Positions 52,240 to 61,520 of a stretch of DNA of 64,000 bases are shown in pieces; the first letter of the stretch is position 1; each line of letters opens with the position of its first letter. This stretch comes from JADHLJ01 sp038118725 (GTDB lineage Bacteria; Pseudomonadota; Alphaproteobacteria; Thalassobaculales; Thalassobaculaceae), in assembly GCA_038118725.1 (NCBI GenBank), contig JAYOIK010000020.1:1-64000 (forward strand), in the 5' to 3' direction. A model generated the notes under the pieces. That model saw only the letters and a list, made by a program, of their open reading frames with translations. It did not search any database and had not been told where the DNA came from. Both the position numbers and the translations under genes were made by a program.

Positions 52240-52778
52240 CCCGTGGCCTCCTCGGTCGCGCCAAACCCGTATTGGGCGATATCAATCCCTTGCAGGATCA
52301 TGATGTTCTTGATGAGTTCGGCGATCCCTTGCAGGGTGAGCGATACAAACCCGATCACCCAGACAACCCGGAACGGCCAGATGATCGGGTTCCAGGCCGA
52401 TTCTCCGGAAACCTCGTTCGTGACATAGGCCTCGATCGCGTATTCGTACAATCCCCAGGTGACCCAGGCGCAGACCGGGATCATCAGAAAAACATAACCC
52501 AAGGTGTTCACCGTCGCCTTACCCTTGAGGCTCATGCCCTGATAGAGGAAGTCGACCCGGATGTGTCCACCCTGGCGCAGGCAGTAGCCCATGCCGAACA
52601 TGTAACAGGTGCCGGCCAGCATATAGCCGATTTCATAGGCCCAGAATGTCGGGGCATTGAAGAAATGCCGGGCCAACACTTCGTAGACCATGGAAAGCAC
52701 AAGGGGCGCCATGACCACCGCGCCGATCGTGCCTATCAACATCGAAAATCGTTCGATAAGTCGAACAATCCCTACCAT
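52236..52778 (-). CDS. dctQ: TRAP transporter small permease (DctQ)
   Basis: 180 residues, four membrane helices, with YEVLARHFFNAPTFWAYEIGYMLAG as the DctQ signature and GGHIRVDFLYQ. It is the small partner of DctM. The start ATG 52778 is followed in the operon by dctM. No DctP gene lies upstream or downstream, so the binding protein must be encoded elsewhere or is lost. Confidence 0.9.
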   Translation of the reverse strand: MVGIVRLIERFSMLIGTIGAVVMAPLVLSMVYEVLARHFFNAPTFWAYEIGYMLAGTCYMFGMGYCLRQGGHIRVDFLYQGMSLKGKATVNTLGYVFLMIPVCAWVTWGLYEYAIEAYVTNEVSGESAWNPIIWPFRVVWVIGFVSLTLQGIAELIKNIMILQGIDIAQYGFGATEEATG

Positions 52779-53144
52779 TCCGGCCTCTTTTCTCCTGCAA
52801 GTGGGTCGGCGGTGGCGGCCCCGAGGGATCCCCCACCCATCGATTCAGAGTTCATGAGGTTAAACCACGCATGGTCGGGAGCGTGTTTCGACAAACAATC
52901 GTCGATGTCGATTTGATACTGTCACGCTGAAACGACCCCCGTTCCCCATTCCTCGCCTGGCTGCTCTTTGACGGTTTCGGGTGTTTCCGACGCATGCATC
53001 GAACACATACCCGCCCCCTAGGCGGCCTTTATCCCACCGACGGGTGGGCAGCTCGTCGGAGTGTGCCGGTTTCGCGGGGTTTGGGTCAATACTCGTGTCG
53101 TTTCATTGGGAAACCCATCACCCAGGCGATGAAAGTCGGGACGG
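52779..53144. other. 366-base gap between dctQ start and sfsA end
   Basis: No reading frame with coding character was found on either strand. It should contain the promoter for dctQM (minus strand). One short palindrome, CCCACC-GAC-GGGTGGG (about 53035-53050), is visible. No binding-protein gene or remnant was recognised. Confidence 0.5.
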
Positions 53145-53858
53145 TCATCCGAGGTCCAGCGGCAGATGTCGGCGGACAACGATAGCCTCCGTGGTAATCT
53201 CCGTGTCTACGCAAAGTGCCTCCACTCCCGCCGCCATGGCGCGGGTCAGCGCGTCGCGATAGGCCGGGTCAATATCGCCGGCGACGCAAAACCGGTCACA
53301 ATCCATGCGCTGAACCAGATAGATCATGACCGCCCGATCACCGGCGCGGACCTGGTTGGCCATTTCATCCAGATGCCGCGCGCCGCGCGCGGTCACGGAA
53401 TCGGGAAACTCCGCCGCTCCCGGATTGGGGCCGTCGTCACGCTTCAGATGCACATTCTTTATCTCGACCCAGCACTTTCCCCGATCCGGGTCATCCAGCA
53501 GGATATCGATCCTGGATTTCTCGCCATACTTCACTTCCCGGCGTAGCGAGGCATAGCCCTGGATCGGCCCGATCGATCCAGCCGCGATCGCCTCGGCGAC
53601 CACCGCGTTGGGATGACCGGTATTGATCCCGACCAATCCACCCGCCGTCTCGATCAGCTCGAAGGTGTGGGAAAGCTTGCGCTTGGGGTTGTCCGAGCGG
53701 GATAGCCAGACCCGCGCGCCCGGATCCTGGAGACCGGTCATCGCGCCGGGGTTGGGACAATGCGCCGTCAAGGTCTCTCCACTGTCGAGGCGGATATCGG
53801 CGAGGAAGCGCTTGTAGCGCTTGATCAGGCGTCCAGGATAGAGGGTCGGCAGTTGCAT
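53145..53858 (-). CDS. sfsA: SfsA family DNA/RNA nuclease-like protein
   Basis: 237 residues from ATG 53858. LIKRYKRFLADI, TAHCPNPGAMTGL and the C-terminal nuclease-like segment CWVEIKNVHL with ARGARHLDEM match SfsA, named from sugar fermentation stimulation in E. coli; the PD-(D/E)XK-like core suggests nuclease activity. The upstream gene on the opposite strand (CinA-like) starts at 53925, so the two share a 66-base divergent promoter region. Confidence 0.92.
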   Translation of the reverse strand: MQLPTLYPGRLIKRYKRFLADIRLDSGETLTAHCPNPGAMTGLQDPGARVWLSRSDNPKRKLSHTFELIETAGGLVGINTGHPNAVVAEAIAAGSIGPIQGYASLRREVKYGEKSRIDILLDDPDRGKCWVEIKNVHLKRDDGPNPGAAEFPDSVTARGARHLDEMANQVRAGDRAVMIYLVQRMDCDRFCVAGDIDPAYRDALTRAMAAGVEALCVDTEITTEAIVVRRHLPLDLG

Positions 53859-53924
53859 GGTCGTTTCCGATGCGCGATTGTTCGCGACTTTTCTAGCCCG
53901 CCCAATCGCCCGAAGAAACCGCAC

Positions 53925-54713
53925 ATGCCCAACGACACCGAGAATAACGGCGCAGGTCCCGAGATCGTCACCGCCGCTTTCATCATCATCGGCGACGAGA
54001 TCCTGTCCGGTCGCACCAAGGACGCCAATCTCGGCTTTATCGCCGATGAGTTGGTCGAGGCTGGTATCCGCCTCAAGGAAGTACGGGTGATCAGCGACGA
54101 CGAGGACGAGATCGTCGGCGCGGTACAAGCCTTGAGCGACAAATACGACTATGTCTTCACTTCAGGCGGGATCGGCCCGACCCATGACGACATCACTTGT
54201 GATTCCGTCGCCAAGGCATTCGGCCTGGAGGTCTCGCATCACCCGGAGGCGGTGAAGCGGATGCGGGCCCATGCCGGAAATGTCGGGGTCGATCTGAACG
54301 AGGCGCGGATGCGCATGGCCCGCACCCCGAACGGCGCCAGCCTGATCCTGAACCCGGTTTCGGCGGCGCCGGGCTTCACGGTCGAGAACGTGCATGTCAT
54401 GGCCGGCGTGCCCCGGATCTTCCAAGCCATGGTCAAGGAGTTGCTGCCGACCTTGAAGGGTGGGGCCAAGGTGCATTCGATCGCTGTTTCCTCGAATCTC
54501 GGCGAGGGGCGCGTGGCCACCGGACTTGGGGAGATCCAGGGCCGCTATCCCGATATCTCGATCGGCAGTTACCCGTACTTCCGGGCCGGCAACTACGGCA
54601 CGACGCTGGTGCTGCGCGGGACCGAGATGGAGATCTTGCAAACCGCCGCCGAGGAGGTGCGCCAACTAATCCGTGATCAGGGTGGCGAGCCCTCCGATGT
54701 GGAGGACGGTTGA
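53925..54713 (+). CDS. CinA-like MoaB/MogA-domain protein
   Basis: 262 residues from ATG 53925. The MoCF-binding fold has IIGDEILSGRTKDAN, FTSGGIGPTHDDIT and VHVMAGVPRIFQAM. This is the N-terminal CinA domain, a pyrophosphatase/NMN-deamidase relative; the C-terminal deamidase domain is absent, as in short CinA-like proteins of this clade. The gene ends directly where the next starts (stop 54711-54713, ATG 54714). Confidence 0.88.
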   Translation: MPNDTENNGAGPEIVTAAFIIIGDEILSGRTKDANLGFIADELVEAGIRLKEVRVISDDEDEIVGAVQALSDKYDYVFTSGGIGPTHDDITCDSVAKAFGLEVSHHPEAVKRMRAHAGNVGVDLNEARMRMARTPNGASLILNPVSAAPGFTVENVHVMAGVPRIFQAMVKELLPTLKGGAKVHSIAVSSNLGEGRVATGLGEIQGRYPDISIGSYPYFRAGNYGTTLVLRGTEMEILQTAAEEVRQLIRDQGGEPSDVEDG

Positions 54714-55478
54714 ATGAGCGTTTCCGTCGAGCGCCGCGCGGCCGGCACCGGTGATGTCGTTACCATCACCTATGACCGACAGACCAAGCTGAACAGCCTC
54801 GATAGCGCCGGAATCGCGGCCTTGAGCGATGCGTTCAAGAGCCTGGCCGGCGACCGGAACATGCGGGCGGTGGTGCTGACCGGCGCCGGACCCAAATCCT
54901 TTGTCGGCGGCGCGGATGTGAATGAGCTCAACGCGCTCACCCCCGACACAGGGCGCGCCTTCATCACTGCGCTGCACGAGCTTTTCGTGTTGATCCGCGA
55001 GCTGCCCGTGCCGGTGATCGCCCGGGTCAACGGGTATTGCCTGGGAGCGGGCATGGAGATGGCGGCGGCCTGCGATCTCAGGGTCGCCTCGGACAACGCG
55101 ATATTTGGCATGCCCGAGGTCAAGGTCGGCATCCCCTCGGTGATCGAGGCGGCGCTCCTGCCGCGTCTGGTGGGATGGGGACGCGCGAACTATCTGGTTC
55201 TGACAGCGGAAAACATCACCGCCGCGACCGCCAATGACTGGGGATTTCTCGAGAGCCTGACCTCGGCCGCGGGTCTGGACGCCGAAGTCGCCAGGATCGC
55301 CGATGCCATCGCCGCCGCCGGACCGCTGGCGGTTAGAAGCCAGAAAGCGCTGGTCGGGGAATGGGAGAAACTTTCCGTGGATGACGCGATCCGAGCCGGC
55401 ATCGACTCGCTGTCCGACGCCTTCAAGACCGACGAGCCGCAACGGATGATGAAGCCGTTCTTCGAACGCAAGCGCTGA
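54714..55478 (+). CDS. Enoyl-CoA hydratase/isomerase family protein
   Basis: 254 residues. Crotonase-fold oxyanion-hole segments are GPKSFVGGADVNEL and RVNGYCLGAGMEMAAACDLRVAS; FGMPEVKVGIPSVIEAALLPRLVGWG completes the family signature. GxxExxxxCD with Glu in ME(M)AAACD is present. It hydrates or isomerises an enoyl-CoA ester; the substrate is unknown. It starts immediately after the CinA-like gene, so is co-transcribed. Confidence 0.9.
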   Translation: MSVSVERRAAGTGDVVTITYDRQTKLNSLDSAGIAALSDAFKSLAGDRNMRAVVLTGAGPKSFVGGADVNELNALTPDTGRAFITALHELFVLIRELPVPVIARVNGYCLGAGMEMAAACDLRVASDNAIFGMPEVKVGIPSVIEAALLPRLVGWGRANYLVLTAENITAATANDWGFLESLTSAAGLDAEVARIADAIAAAGPLAVRSQKALVGEWEKLSVDDAIRAGIDSLSDAFKTDEPQRMMKPFFERKR

Positions 55479-55510
55479 TCCGATTTCCGGCGGGACCCGT
55501 CCGAGATCCC

Positions 55511-56548
55511 TCACCCCAGCATCTTGTCGCCATAAGCGAAAACCGACGGCAGACCGCCGGTGTGAATCCACAACACCCTCGCGCCTTGCTCGAAGGCGCC
55601 GGCGCGGCTAAGGCCGATGGCGCCGGCCAGTGACTTGGCCGTATAGACCGGGTCGACGATGATGCCTTCCATTCGTCCCGCGAGTTGAATGGCCTCGTGT
55701 GTGCTTTCGATCGGTCGGCCATAGCCGGGGCCAAACCAGTCATCGTGGCAGAAGACGTCCGAGTCCTCGACGACCGGGCCACAGCCGACCAGACCCTCGG
55801 CGAGACGCACGATATCGCGAACCCGTTGGGTCTGCTGAACCGCGTCCCGGCGCACGCAAATGCCATGCACCGGAATGTCCGAGCCGAGCAGGCGCAGGCC
55901 CAGCAACATGCCCACATGGGTCGCGGCGCTCCCGCTGGCCAGCACGACGGCGTCGACAGTCGGCTCGCCGGCTGCGATCTGGTCGAGAATTTCGGCGGCG
56001 CATCGCATATAGCCGAGCGAACCGAGTGGTTTGGTATCCGCCGAAAGCTTGAGCTGGTAGGTGGTCTTTCCCTGGCTTCGATAGGTCCCGGCGATCTGCG
56101 CGAGATTACCGTCCGCCGCCGCCTCGTCCTCGCCCAATGGGAAGGTCGAGGTGGTGGCGCCGAACAACCGGTCCAAGAGGACATTGCCGTTCTCGTGATA
56201 TCCCGCGTCCATATCCGGGACCCGGTTCTCGAACTGGAGATGACAGCCCATGCCCAGCTTCGCGGCCGCGGCGGCGGCGGTGCGCATGTAGTTCGACTGC
56301 ACCGCGCCGGTCACCAGGATCATATCCGCGCCGGCATCGACGGCGGCGCCCATGGAATATTCAAGCTGTCGCGCTTTGTTGCCGCCGGTGGCGAAGCCGG
56401 TCATGTCGTCCCGCTTGGCCAGAAGATTCACCCCGGAGCCCACCGCCTCGGAAAGCCGGGTCAAGCTCTCGATCGGGGTCGGTGTGTTCGCCAACCTCAC
56501 CCGCGGCAGGTGCTCCAGATGGCGATCCAGTTCCTCGGTCTTGGTCAT
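55511..56548 (-). CDS. D-cysteine desulfhydrase / ACC deaminase family PLP enzyme
   Basis: 345 residues. The PLP Lys is in GFATGGNKARQLEYSMG, with TGAVQSNYMRTAAAAAAKLG binding substrate and VVLASGSAATHVGM the phosphate. The C-terminal VDPVYTAKSLAGAIG and WIHTGGLPSVFAY are family hallmarks. Members degrade D-cysteine or 1-aminocyclopropane-1-carboxylate; residues at the substrate end favour the desulfhydrase group, but not decisively. It is 18 bases downstream of pepF. Confidence 0.87.
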   Translation of the reverse strand: MTKTEELDRHLEHLPRVRLANTPTPIESLTRLSEAVGSGVNLLAKRDDMTGFATGGNKARQLEYSMGAAVDAGADMILVTGAVQSNYMRTAAAAAAKLGMGCHLQFENRVPDMDAGYHENGNVLLDRLFGATTSTFPLGEDEAAADGNLAQIAGTYRSQGKTTYQLKLSADTKPLGSLGYMRCAAEILDQIAAGEPTVDAVVLASGSAATHVGMLLGLRLLGSDIPVHGICVRRDAVQQTQRVRDIVRLAEGLVGCGPVVEDSDVFCHDDWFGPGYGRPIESTHEAIQLAGRMEGIIVDPVYTAKSLAGAIGLSRAGAFEQGARVLWIHTGGLPSVFAYGDKMLG

Positions 56549-56566
56549 GATCCCTCTCCGCCTGCC

Positions 56567-58363
56567 CTACTCCATCGCCTCCAACTCGTCGATGAAGCCT
56601 TCGATCACCGACAGGCCCTTGCCCCAGAACGCCGGATCGCCGGCGTCGAGGCCGAACGGCGCCAGGAGTTCCTTGTGACGAAGCGTGCCCCCGGCCGAGA
56701 GCATCTCAAGATACTTGTCGGCGAAACCCTGTTCGGCGTCCTGATAGACCGCGTAAAGCGAGTTCACCAGACAGTCGCCGAACGCGTAGGCATAGACATA
56801 GAACGGCGAGTGAATGAAATGCGGTATATAGGTCCAGAAGACCCGGTAATCGTCATCGAAACGGATCGCCGGGCCAAGGCTTTCCCCTTGCACGCCCATC
56901 CAGATATCGCCGATCGCGTCGGGTGTCAGCTCGCCCTGGCGACGCTGATCATGGACACGGGTCTCGAACTGGTGAAAAGCAATCTGGCGGACCACCGTGT
57001 TGAGCATGTCCTCGACCTTCGAGGCGAGCATGATCCGTCGCTGCTTGGGATCCGTCCGCGCCGCCAGCATCGAGCGAAAGGTCAGCATCTCGCCGAACAC
57101 CGACGCGGTTTCCGCCAGGGTGAGCGGGGTATCGGCCTGAAGATAACCCTGGCCCGCCGATAGGACTTGATGCACGCCGTGGCCAAGCTCATGCGCCAGG
57201 GTCATCACGTCGCGCGTCTTGCCCTGATAGTTCATAAGAATATACGGGTGAACCGCCGGCACGGTGGAATGCGAAAACGCGCCTGACGCCTTGCCCGGAC
57301 GGACCGGCGCATCGATCCATTTCTTCTCGAAGAATCGCGAGCCGATCTCCGCCAGTTTCGGCGAGAACGCGCCATAAGCCTCCAGCACGGTGCGCTCGGC
57401 CTCGTCCCAACGGATCACGCTGTCGTCGTCATCCGGCAAGGGCGCGTTGCGATCCCAGAAATCCAGCGCCTCGACGCCGAACCATTTGGCCTTCAAGGCA
57501 TAGTAGCGGTGCGAGAGCCTCGGATAGCTATCGGCGACCGCGTCGACCAAGGCATCGACCACCTCGTCCTCGACCTGATTGACCCGATTGCGCGACGAGA
57601 TCGGACGGTCATAGTGCCGCCACTTGTCCTCGACTTCCTTGTCCTTGGCCAGGGTGTTGGTAATCAGCGCGAAGAGTTTCACATTCTCGCCGAGAACCTT
57701 GGAGAGTGACCGCGCCGCCGCCTCGCGCTCGCGGCCGTCCTTGTGGGAGAGCCGGTCGAGGATCTCCGCCGCCGTCAATTCCTTGCCGCCGTGCTCGAAG
57801 CGCAACCCGGCCATGGTCTCGTCGAACAGGCGCATCCAAGCGGCACGGCCCGCGACACTTTTCTCGTGCAGCATCTCTTCCAACTCGTCCGAGAGCTGAT
57901 GCGGACGAAAGACCCGCACATCGCGCAGCCATGGCTGATATCGCGCGAGTTCCGGCGCCTTGAGCTTGTCCTCGAGGTCCGCGTCCTCGATCCGGTTGAT
58001 CTCCAGGCCAAAGAACAACAGATCGCTACCGATCTCGGTGGCGCGTTCCCTCATGGATTGGCTGAACTTGCCGTTTTCCGAGCTAGACATATCGCCGGCA
58101 TAGACCAGTTGGGCGTAGGACATGACACGCCCGATGGTCTCATCGATCTTCTCGTAGGTGACGATCGCCGCGCCGAGTTCGGCGCCGGACAATGTCGCGA
58201 CCTTGCCGGCGTAACTGGCTTTGAAGGATTTGGCGTCCCGCGCCGCCGCGTCCAGGTCGCCGGCCAGCGCCTGGGACTCGGTGCCGGAATACAGATCCGC
58301 CAGGTTCCACTCCGGAAGCGCTCCAAGTTGCTTGTCGGGATTGTTTTGCGCGGTATCGGCCAT
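56567..58363 (-). CDS. pepF: Oligoendopeptidase F (M3 metallopeptidase)
   Basis: 598 residues from ATG 58363. The M3 zinc motif HELGHGVHQVLS carries the two His and Glu, and the third ligand Glu is in LAETASVFGEM. GKASGAFSHSTVPAVHPYILMNYQGKTRDVMTLAHELGHG (57192-57311) is the PepF signature region. It cleaves short peptides in the cytoplasm. It is divergent from the acyl-CoA synthetase gene. Confidence 0.94.
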   Translation of the reverse strand: MADTAQNNPDKQLGALPEWNLADLYSGTESQALAGDLDAAARDAKSFKASYAGKVATLSGAELGAAIVTYEKIDETIGRVMSYAQLVYAGDMSSSENGKFSQSMRERATEIGSDLLFFGLEINRIEDADLEDKLKAPELARYQPWLRDVRVFRPHQLSDELEEMLHEKSVAGRAAWMRLFDETMAGLRFEHGGKELTAAEILDRLSHKDGREREAAARSLSKVLGENVKLFALITNTLAKDKEVEDKWRHYDRPISSRNRVNQVEDEVVDALVDAVADSYPRLSHRYYALKAKWFGVEALDFWDRNAPLPDDDDSVIRWDEAERTVLEAYGAFSPKLAEIGSRFFEKKWIDAPVRPGKASGAFSHSTVPAVHPYILMNYQGKTRDVMTLAHELGHGVHQVLSAGQGYLQADTPLTLAETASVFGEMLTFRSMLAARTDPKQRRIMLASKVEDMLNTVVRQIAFHQFETRVHDQRRQGELTPDAIGDIWMGVQGESLGPAIRFDDDYRVFWTYIPHFIHSPFYVYAYAFGDCLVNSLYAVYQDAEQGFADKYLEMLSAGGTLRHKELLAPFGLDAGDPAFWGKGLSVIEGFIDELEAME

Positions 58364-58454
58364 GATTGTTCCATCACAAGGTGGTATCGTGTCTCGCCGA
58401 CACGCATGGGAGTTTGGTTTCAGCGTGTATATGGGCACGCGCCGGGGGTGGGCA

Positions 58455-60248
58455 ATGGACTATAAGGCAATACGCAATCTCGCGACGATGTTCTTCGAGC
58501 AGGCCGACAAGCTCGGGGCCAAACCTTTCCTTTGGGACAAACACGAAGGGGCATGGCGCTCTCGAAGTTACGGCGAGACCGCGACACAGGTCAGCCGGCT
58601 CGCCCGCGGCTTGCGTTCCCTCGGTGTCGAGAAAGGCGATCGGGTTGTCATCGTCTCGGAGAACCGCCCGGACTGGGTCGTGGCGGATCTGGCGATCGGC
58701 GCTCTCGGCGCGATCAGCGTGCCGGCCTATACGACCAACACCACCGACGATCATCTCTATATCTTGGATCATTCCGAGGCAAAGCTCGCCATTGTCTCGA
58801 CCGAGCGTCTGGCCCGGAACGTACTCCCGGCGGCGCACAGCGCCTCGTCCTGTGACATCGTGATCTCGATGGATGCGCCGGCCTCGGACAACCAGGCGGG
58901 GGTTCGCAGCCTGCACTGGGACGACGTCATGGTTATGGGCGACGACGGTCCCGACGACATTCGCGAGGTCGCCGCGTCCTTGGCGCGGGAAGACGTGGCC
59001 TGCTTCATCTATACCTCCGGCACCGGCGGTCGGCCCAAGGGGGTGATGCTGACCCACGGCTCGATCCTGGCGAATTGCTATTCCGCTTATGATCTGCTGG
59101 TGGAACTTGGCCTCGGCGACGAGGTGTTCCTGTCGCTGCTACCGCTGTCGCATTCCTACGAGCATACCTGCGGAATGTTCTTCCCGATCTCGATCGGCGC
59201 GCAGATCTATTATGCCGAGGGACCGGACAAGATTGCCCAGAACCTGCAAGAGGCGCGACCGACGATCATGACCGCGGTGCCGCGCTTGTACGAGGTTTTG
59301 CATGACCGCATCCGCCGCGGCGTCGAGCAGGTCGGTGGCTCGAAGGAGAAACTGTTCCTCAAGGCCATCGAGCTCGGCCAGAAGCGTCATGAGGCGCCGG
59401 CGACGCTCACCTTGGGTGAGCGGATGACAAATGTCGTGCTCGACCTATTGGTGCGCAAGAAAGTCGCCGGACGGTTTGGCGGCCGCCTCAAGACCTTCGT
59501 ATCGGGCGGGGCGGCGCTTAATCCGGATATCGGGAACTTCTTCCTGGCACTCGGGGTCGGCATTCTTCAGGGCTATGGCCAGACCGAGGCCTCGCCGGTC
59601 ATCAGTTGTAATCGCCCCTCGAAGACTCGGATCGAAACCGTCGGCCCGAAACTGGCGGGCGTCGAGATCAAGATCGCGGATGACGGAGAGATCCTGGTGC
59701 GCGGCGAGCTTCTGATGAAAGGCTATTGGCACGACCAGGAAACCACCGACGCGACGATCATCGATGGTTGGCTGCATACCGGCGACATTGGCGTGATCGA
59801 GGATGACGGATATCTGAAAATCACCGATCGCAAGAAGGACATCATCGTCAATTCCGGAGGCGACAACATCGCGCCGGCCCGGGTCGAGGGCGTGATCACC
59901 CTGGAAACCGAGATCGCCCAGGCCATGGTCTACGGCGACAAGCGCCCGAACCTCGTGGCGGTCGTCGTGCCGTCGGACGATTTTATCGCCGAATGGGCCA
60001 AGGCCAACGGGGTGGAGGCGGATCTGGCGAGCTTGTCCGAGAACCCGGATTTCGCCAAGGCGATCGGCGAGGTGATGGATCGGGTGAACGTGAAACTCTC
60101 GCAGATCGAAAAGGTCCGCCGGGTCACCATCGCCACCGAGGCCTTCACCACCGACAACGCGATGATGACGCCGACCCTGAAGATCCGCCGCCACAAGATC
60201 CGCGAGGCCTATTGGGAGCGTCTCGACGCGCTCTATGGTCGGGGTTAG
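58455..60248 (+). CDS. AMP-forming long-chain acyl-CoA synthetase
   Basis: 597 residues from ATG 58455 (58431 is an alternative). The adenylation core has FIYTSGTGGRPKGVMLTH (P-loop-like), QGYGQTEASPVISCN, and GWLHTGDIGVIEDDGYLKITDRKKDIIVNSGGDNIAPARVEG (59767-59892) with a C-terminal catalytic Lys region TPTLKIRRHKI. It activates a fatty or aryl acid to its CoA ester. It is close to the enolase-superfamily gene (12 bases). Confidence 0.93.
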   Translation: MDYKAIRNLATMFFEQADKLGAKPFLWDKHEGAWRSRSYGETATQVSRLARGLRSLGVEKGDRVVIVSENRPDWVVADLAIGALGAISVPAYTTNTTDDHLYILDHSEAKLAIVSTERLARNVLPAAHSASSCDIVISMDAPASDNQAGVRSLHWDDVMVMGDDGPDDIREVAASLAREDVACFIYTSGTGGRPKGVMLTHGSILANCYSAYDLLVELGLGDEVFLSLLPLSHSYEHTCGMFFPISIGAQIYYAEGPDKIAQNLQEARPTIMTAVPRLYEVLHDRIRRGVEQVGGSKEKLFLKAIELGQKRHEAPATLTLGERMTNVVLDLLVRKKVAGRFGGRLKTFVSGGAALNPDIGNFFLALGVGILQGYGQTEASPVISCNRPSKTRIETVGPKLAGVEIKIADDGEILVRGELLMKGYWHDQETTDATIIDGWLHTGDIGVIEDDGYLKITDRKKDIIVNSGGDNIAPARVEGVITLETEIAQAMVYGDKRPNLVAVVVPSDDFIAEWAKANGVEADLASLSENPDFAKAIGEVMDRVNVKLSQIEKVRRVTIATEAFTTDNAMMTPTLKIRRHKIREAYWERLDALYGRG

Positions 60249-60259
60249 GAACCGCCGAG

Positions 60260-61462
60260 ATGAAGATCACCGACTTCAAGACCTTCGTCGTCGGCAACCC
60301 GCCGCCGGGCTTTGGCGGCAGGTATTTCATCTTCGTCAAACTTACCACCGATGACGGAATCACCGGCATCGGCGAGGTCTATAGCGTGCCCTTCAGTCCC
60401 CATGTGGTCGCCCGCATGGTCGAGGATGTCTGCGAGCGCCTGGTGGTCGGGAACGATCCGTTCAAGATCGAGCAGCTATGGCGCCGAGCCTATGGCTCCG
60501 GCTTCACCCAGCGCCCGGATATCTCGATGATGGGGGTGTTGAGCGGTATCGAGATGGCCTGTTGGGACATCGCCGGCAAGGCGGTCGACAAGCCGGTCTA
60601 TGAGATGCTGGGCGGCCAGGTTCATGACCGCCTGCGCAGTTACACCTATCTCTATCCCGACGCCGCCGATGGCCCGAATGCCTTCGAGGAGGCGCGGGTC
60701 TATTCCGACCCGGATCTCGCGGCAAAACGCGCCGCCGAAGCCGTGGCCCAGGGTTTTACCGCAGTTAAGTTCGATCCCGCCGGTCCCTATACCGTCTACG
60801 ATCCGCGCCAGCCGGACCTGGAAGCGATGGATCGCTCGGAGCTGTTCGTAAAACGCATCCGCGAGGCGGTCGGCGACAAGGCCGACATGCTGTTCGGCAC
60901 CCATGGTCAGTTCAGCACTTCCGGCGCGATTCGTTTCGCCCGGCGGCTGGAGGCCTATGACCCGCTCTGGTTCGAGGAGCCGACGCCCCCGGACGTACCG
61001 GAGGAGATGGCGCGGGTGGCCCGCCAGACCACCATCCCCATCGCCACCGGCGAGCGGCTCACCACCAAGGTGGAGTTCGCGCGGGTGTTGAAACTTCAAG
61101 CCGCTTCGATCCTGCAAATGAATCTCGGGCGTGTCGGCGGCATTCTCGAGGCCAAGAAAATCGCCGGGATGGCCGAGGCGCACTACGCGCAGATCGCCCC
61201 GCATCTCTATTGCGGTCCGGTTGTCGGCGCCGCCAATATTCAGGTCGCGGCCTGTAGCCCCAATTTCCTGATCCTGGAAAGCATTCAGCGTTGGGAGGGC
61301 TTTCACGCCGAGATCCTGAAAAGCCCGATCCGCTGGGAGGATGGCTACGTAATCCCACCCACCGCGCCGGGTCTGGGCGTGGAACTGAACGAAGAGGTCG
61401 CGGCGCGGCATCCCTATGACGGCGAGGCGCTGCATTTGGACATGGGCCAGAAACCGTTGTAA
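60260..61462 (+). CDS. Mandelate racemase / sugar-acid dehydratase family (enolase superfamily)
   Basis: 400 residues from ATG 60260. The N-terminal lid reads MKITDFKTFVVGNPPPG. The barrel has AVKFDPAGPY, LFGTHGQFS, the metal Glu in WFEEPTPPD and TGERLTTKVEF, and APHLYCGPVVGAAN with His as a catalytic base. This matches the acid-sugar dehydratase branch related to D-galactonate-type dehydratases rather than muconate lactonising enzymes. The exact sugar acid is unknown. It lies in an operon with the acyl-CoA synthetase and TauD-type genes. Confidence 0.86.
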   Translation: MKITDFKTFVVGNPPPGFGGRYFIFVKLTTDDGITGIGEVYSVPFSPHVVARMVEDVCERLVVGNDPFKIEQLWRRAYGSGFTQRPDISMMGVLSGIEMACWDIAGKAVDKPVYEMLGGQVHDRLRSYTYLYPDAADGPNAFEEARVYSDPDLAAKRAAEAVAQGFTAVKFDPAGPYTVYDPRQPDLEAMDRSELFVKRIREAVGDKADMLFGTHGQFSTSGAIRFARRLEAYDPLWFEEPTPPDVPEEMARVARQTTIPIATGERLTTKVEFARVLKLQAASILQMNLGRVGGILEAKKIAGMAEAHYAQIAPHLYCGPVVGAANIQVAACSPNFLILESIQRWEGFHAEILKSPIRWEDGYVIPPTAPGLGVELNEEVAARHPYDGEALHLDMGQKPL

Positions 61463-61520
61463 CGATATGACTTCGGTCATGGTCCAAACTAAAGAGCCAA
61501 TAGGCGAGAAGGACGTTTCG

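Noticed and set aside
52779..53144. Missing DctP gene hidden in the gap
   Set aside because: No frame with a signal peptide or family sequence exists; the gap is far shorter than a binding-protein gene.
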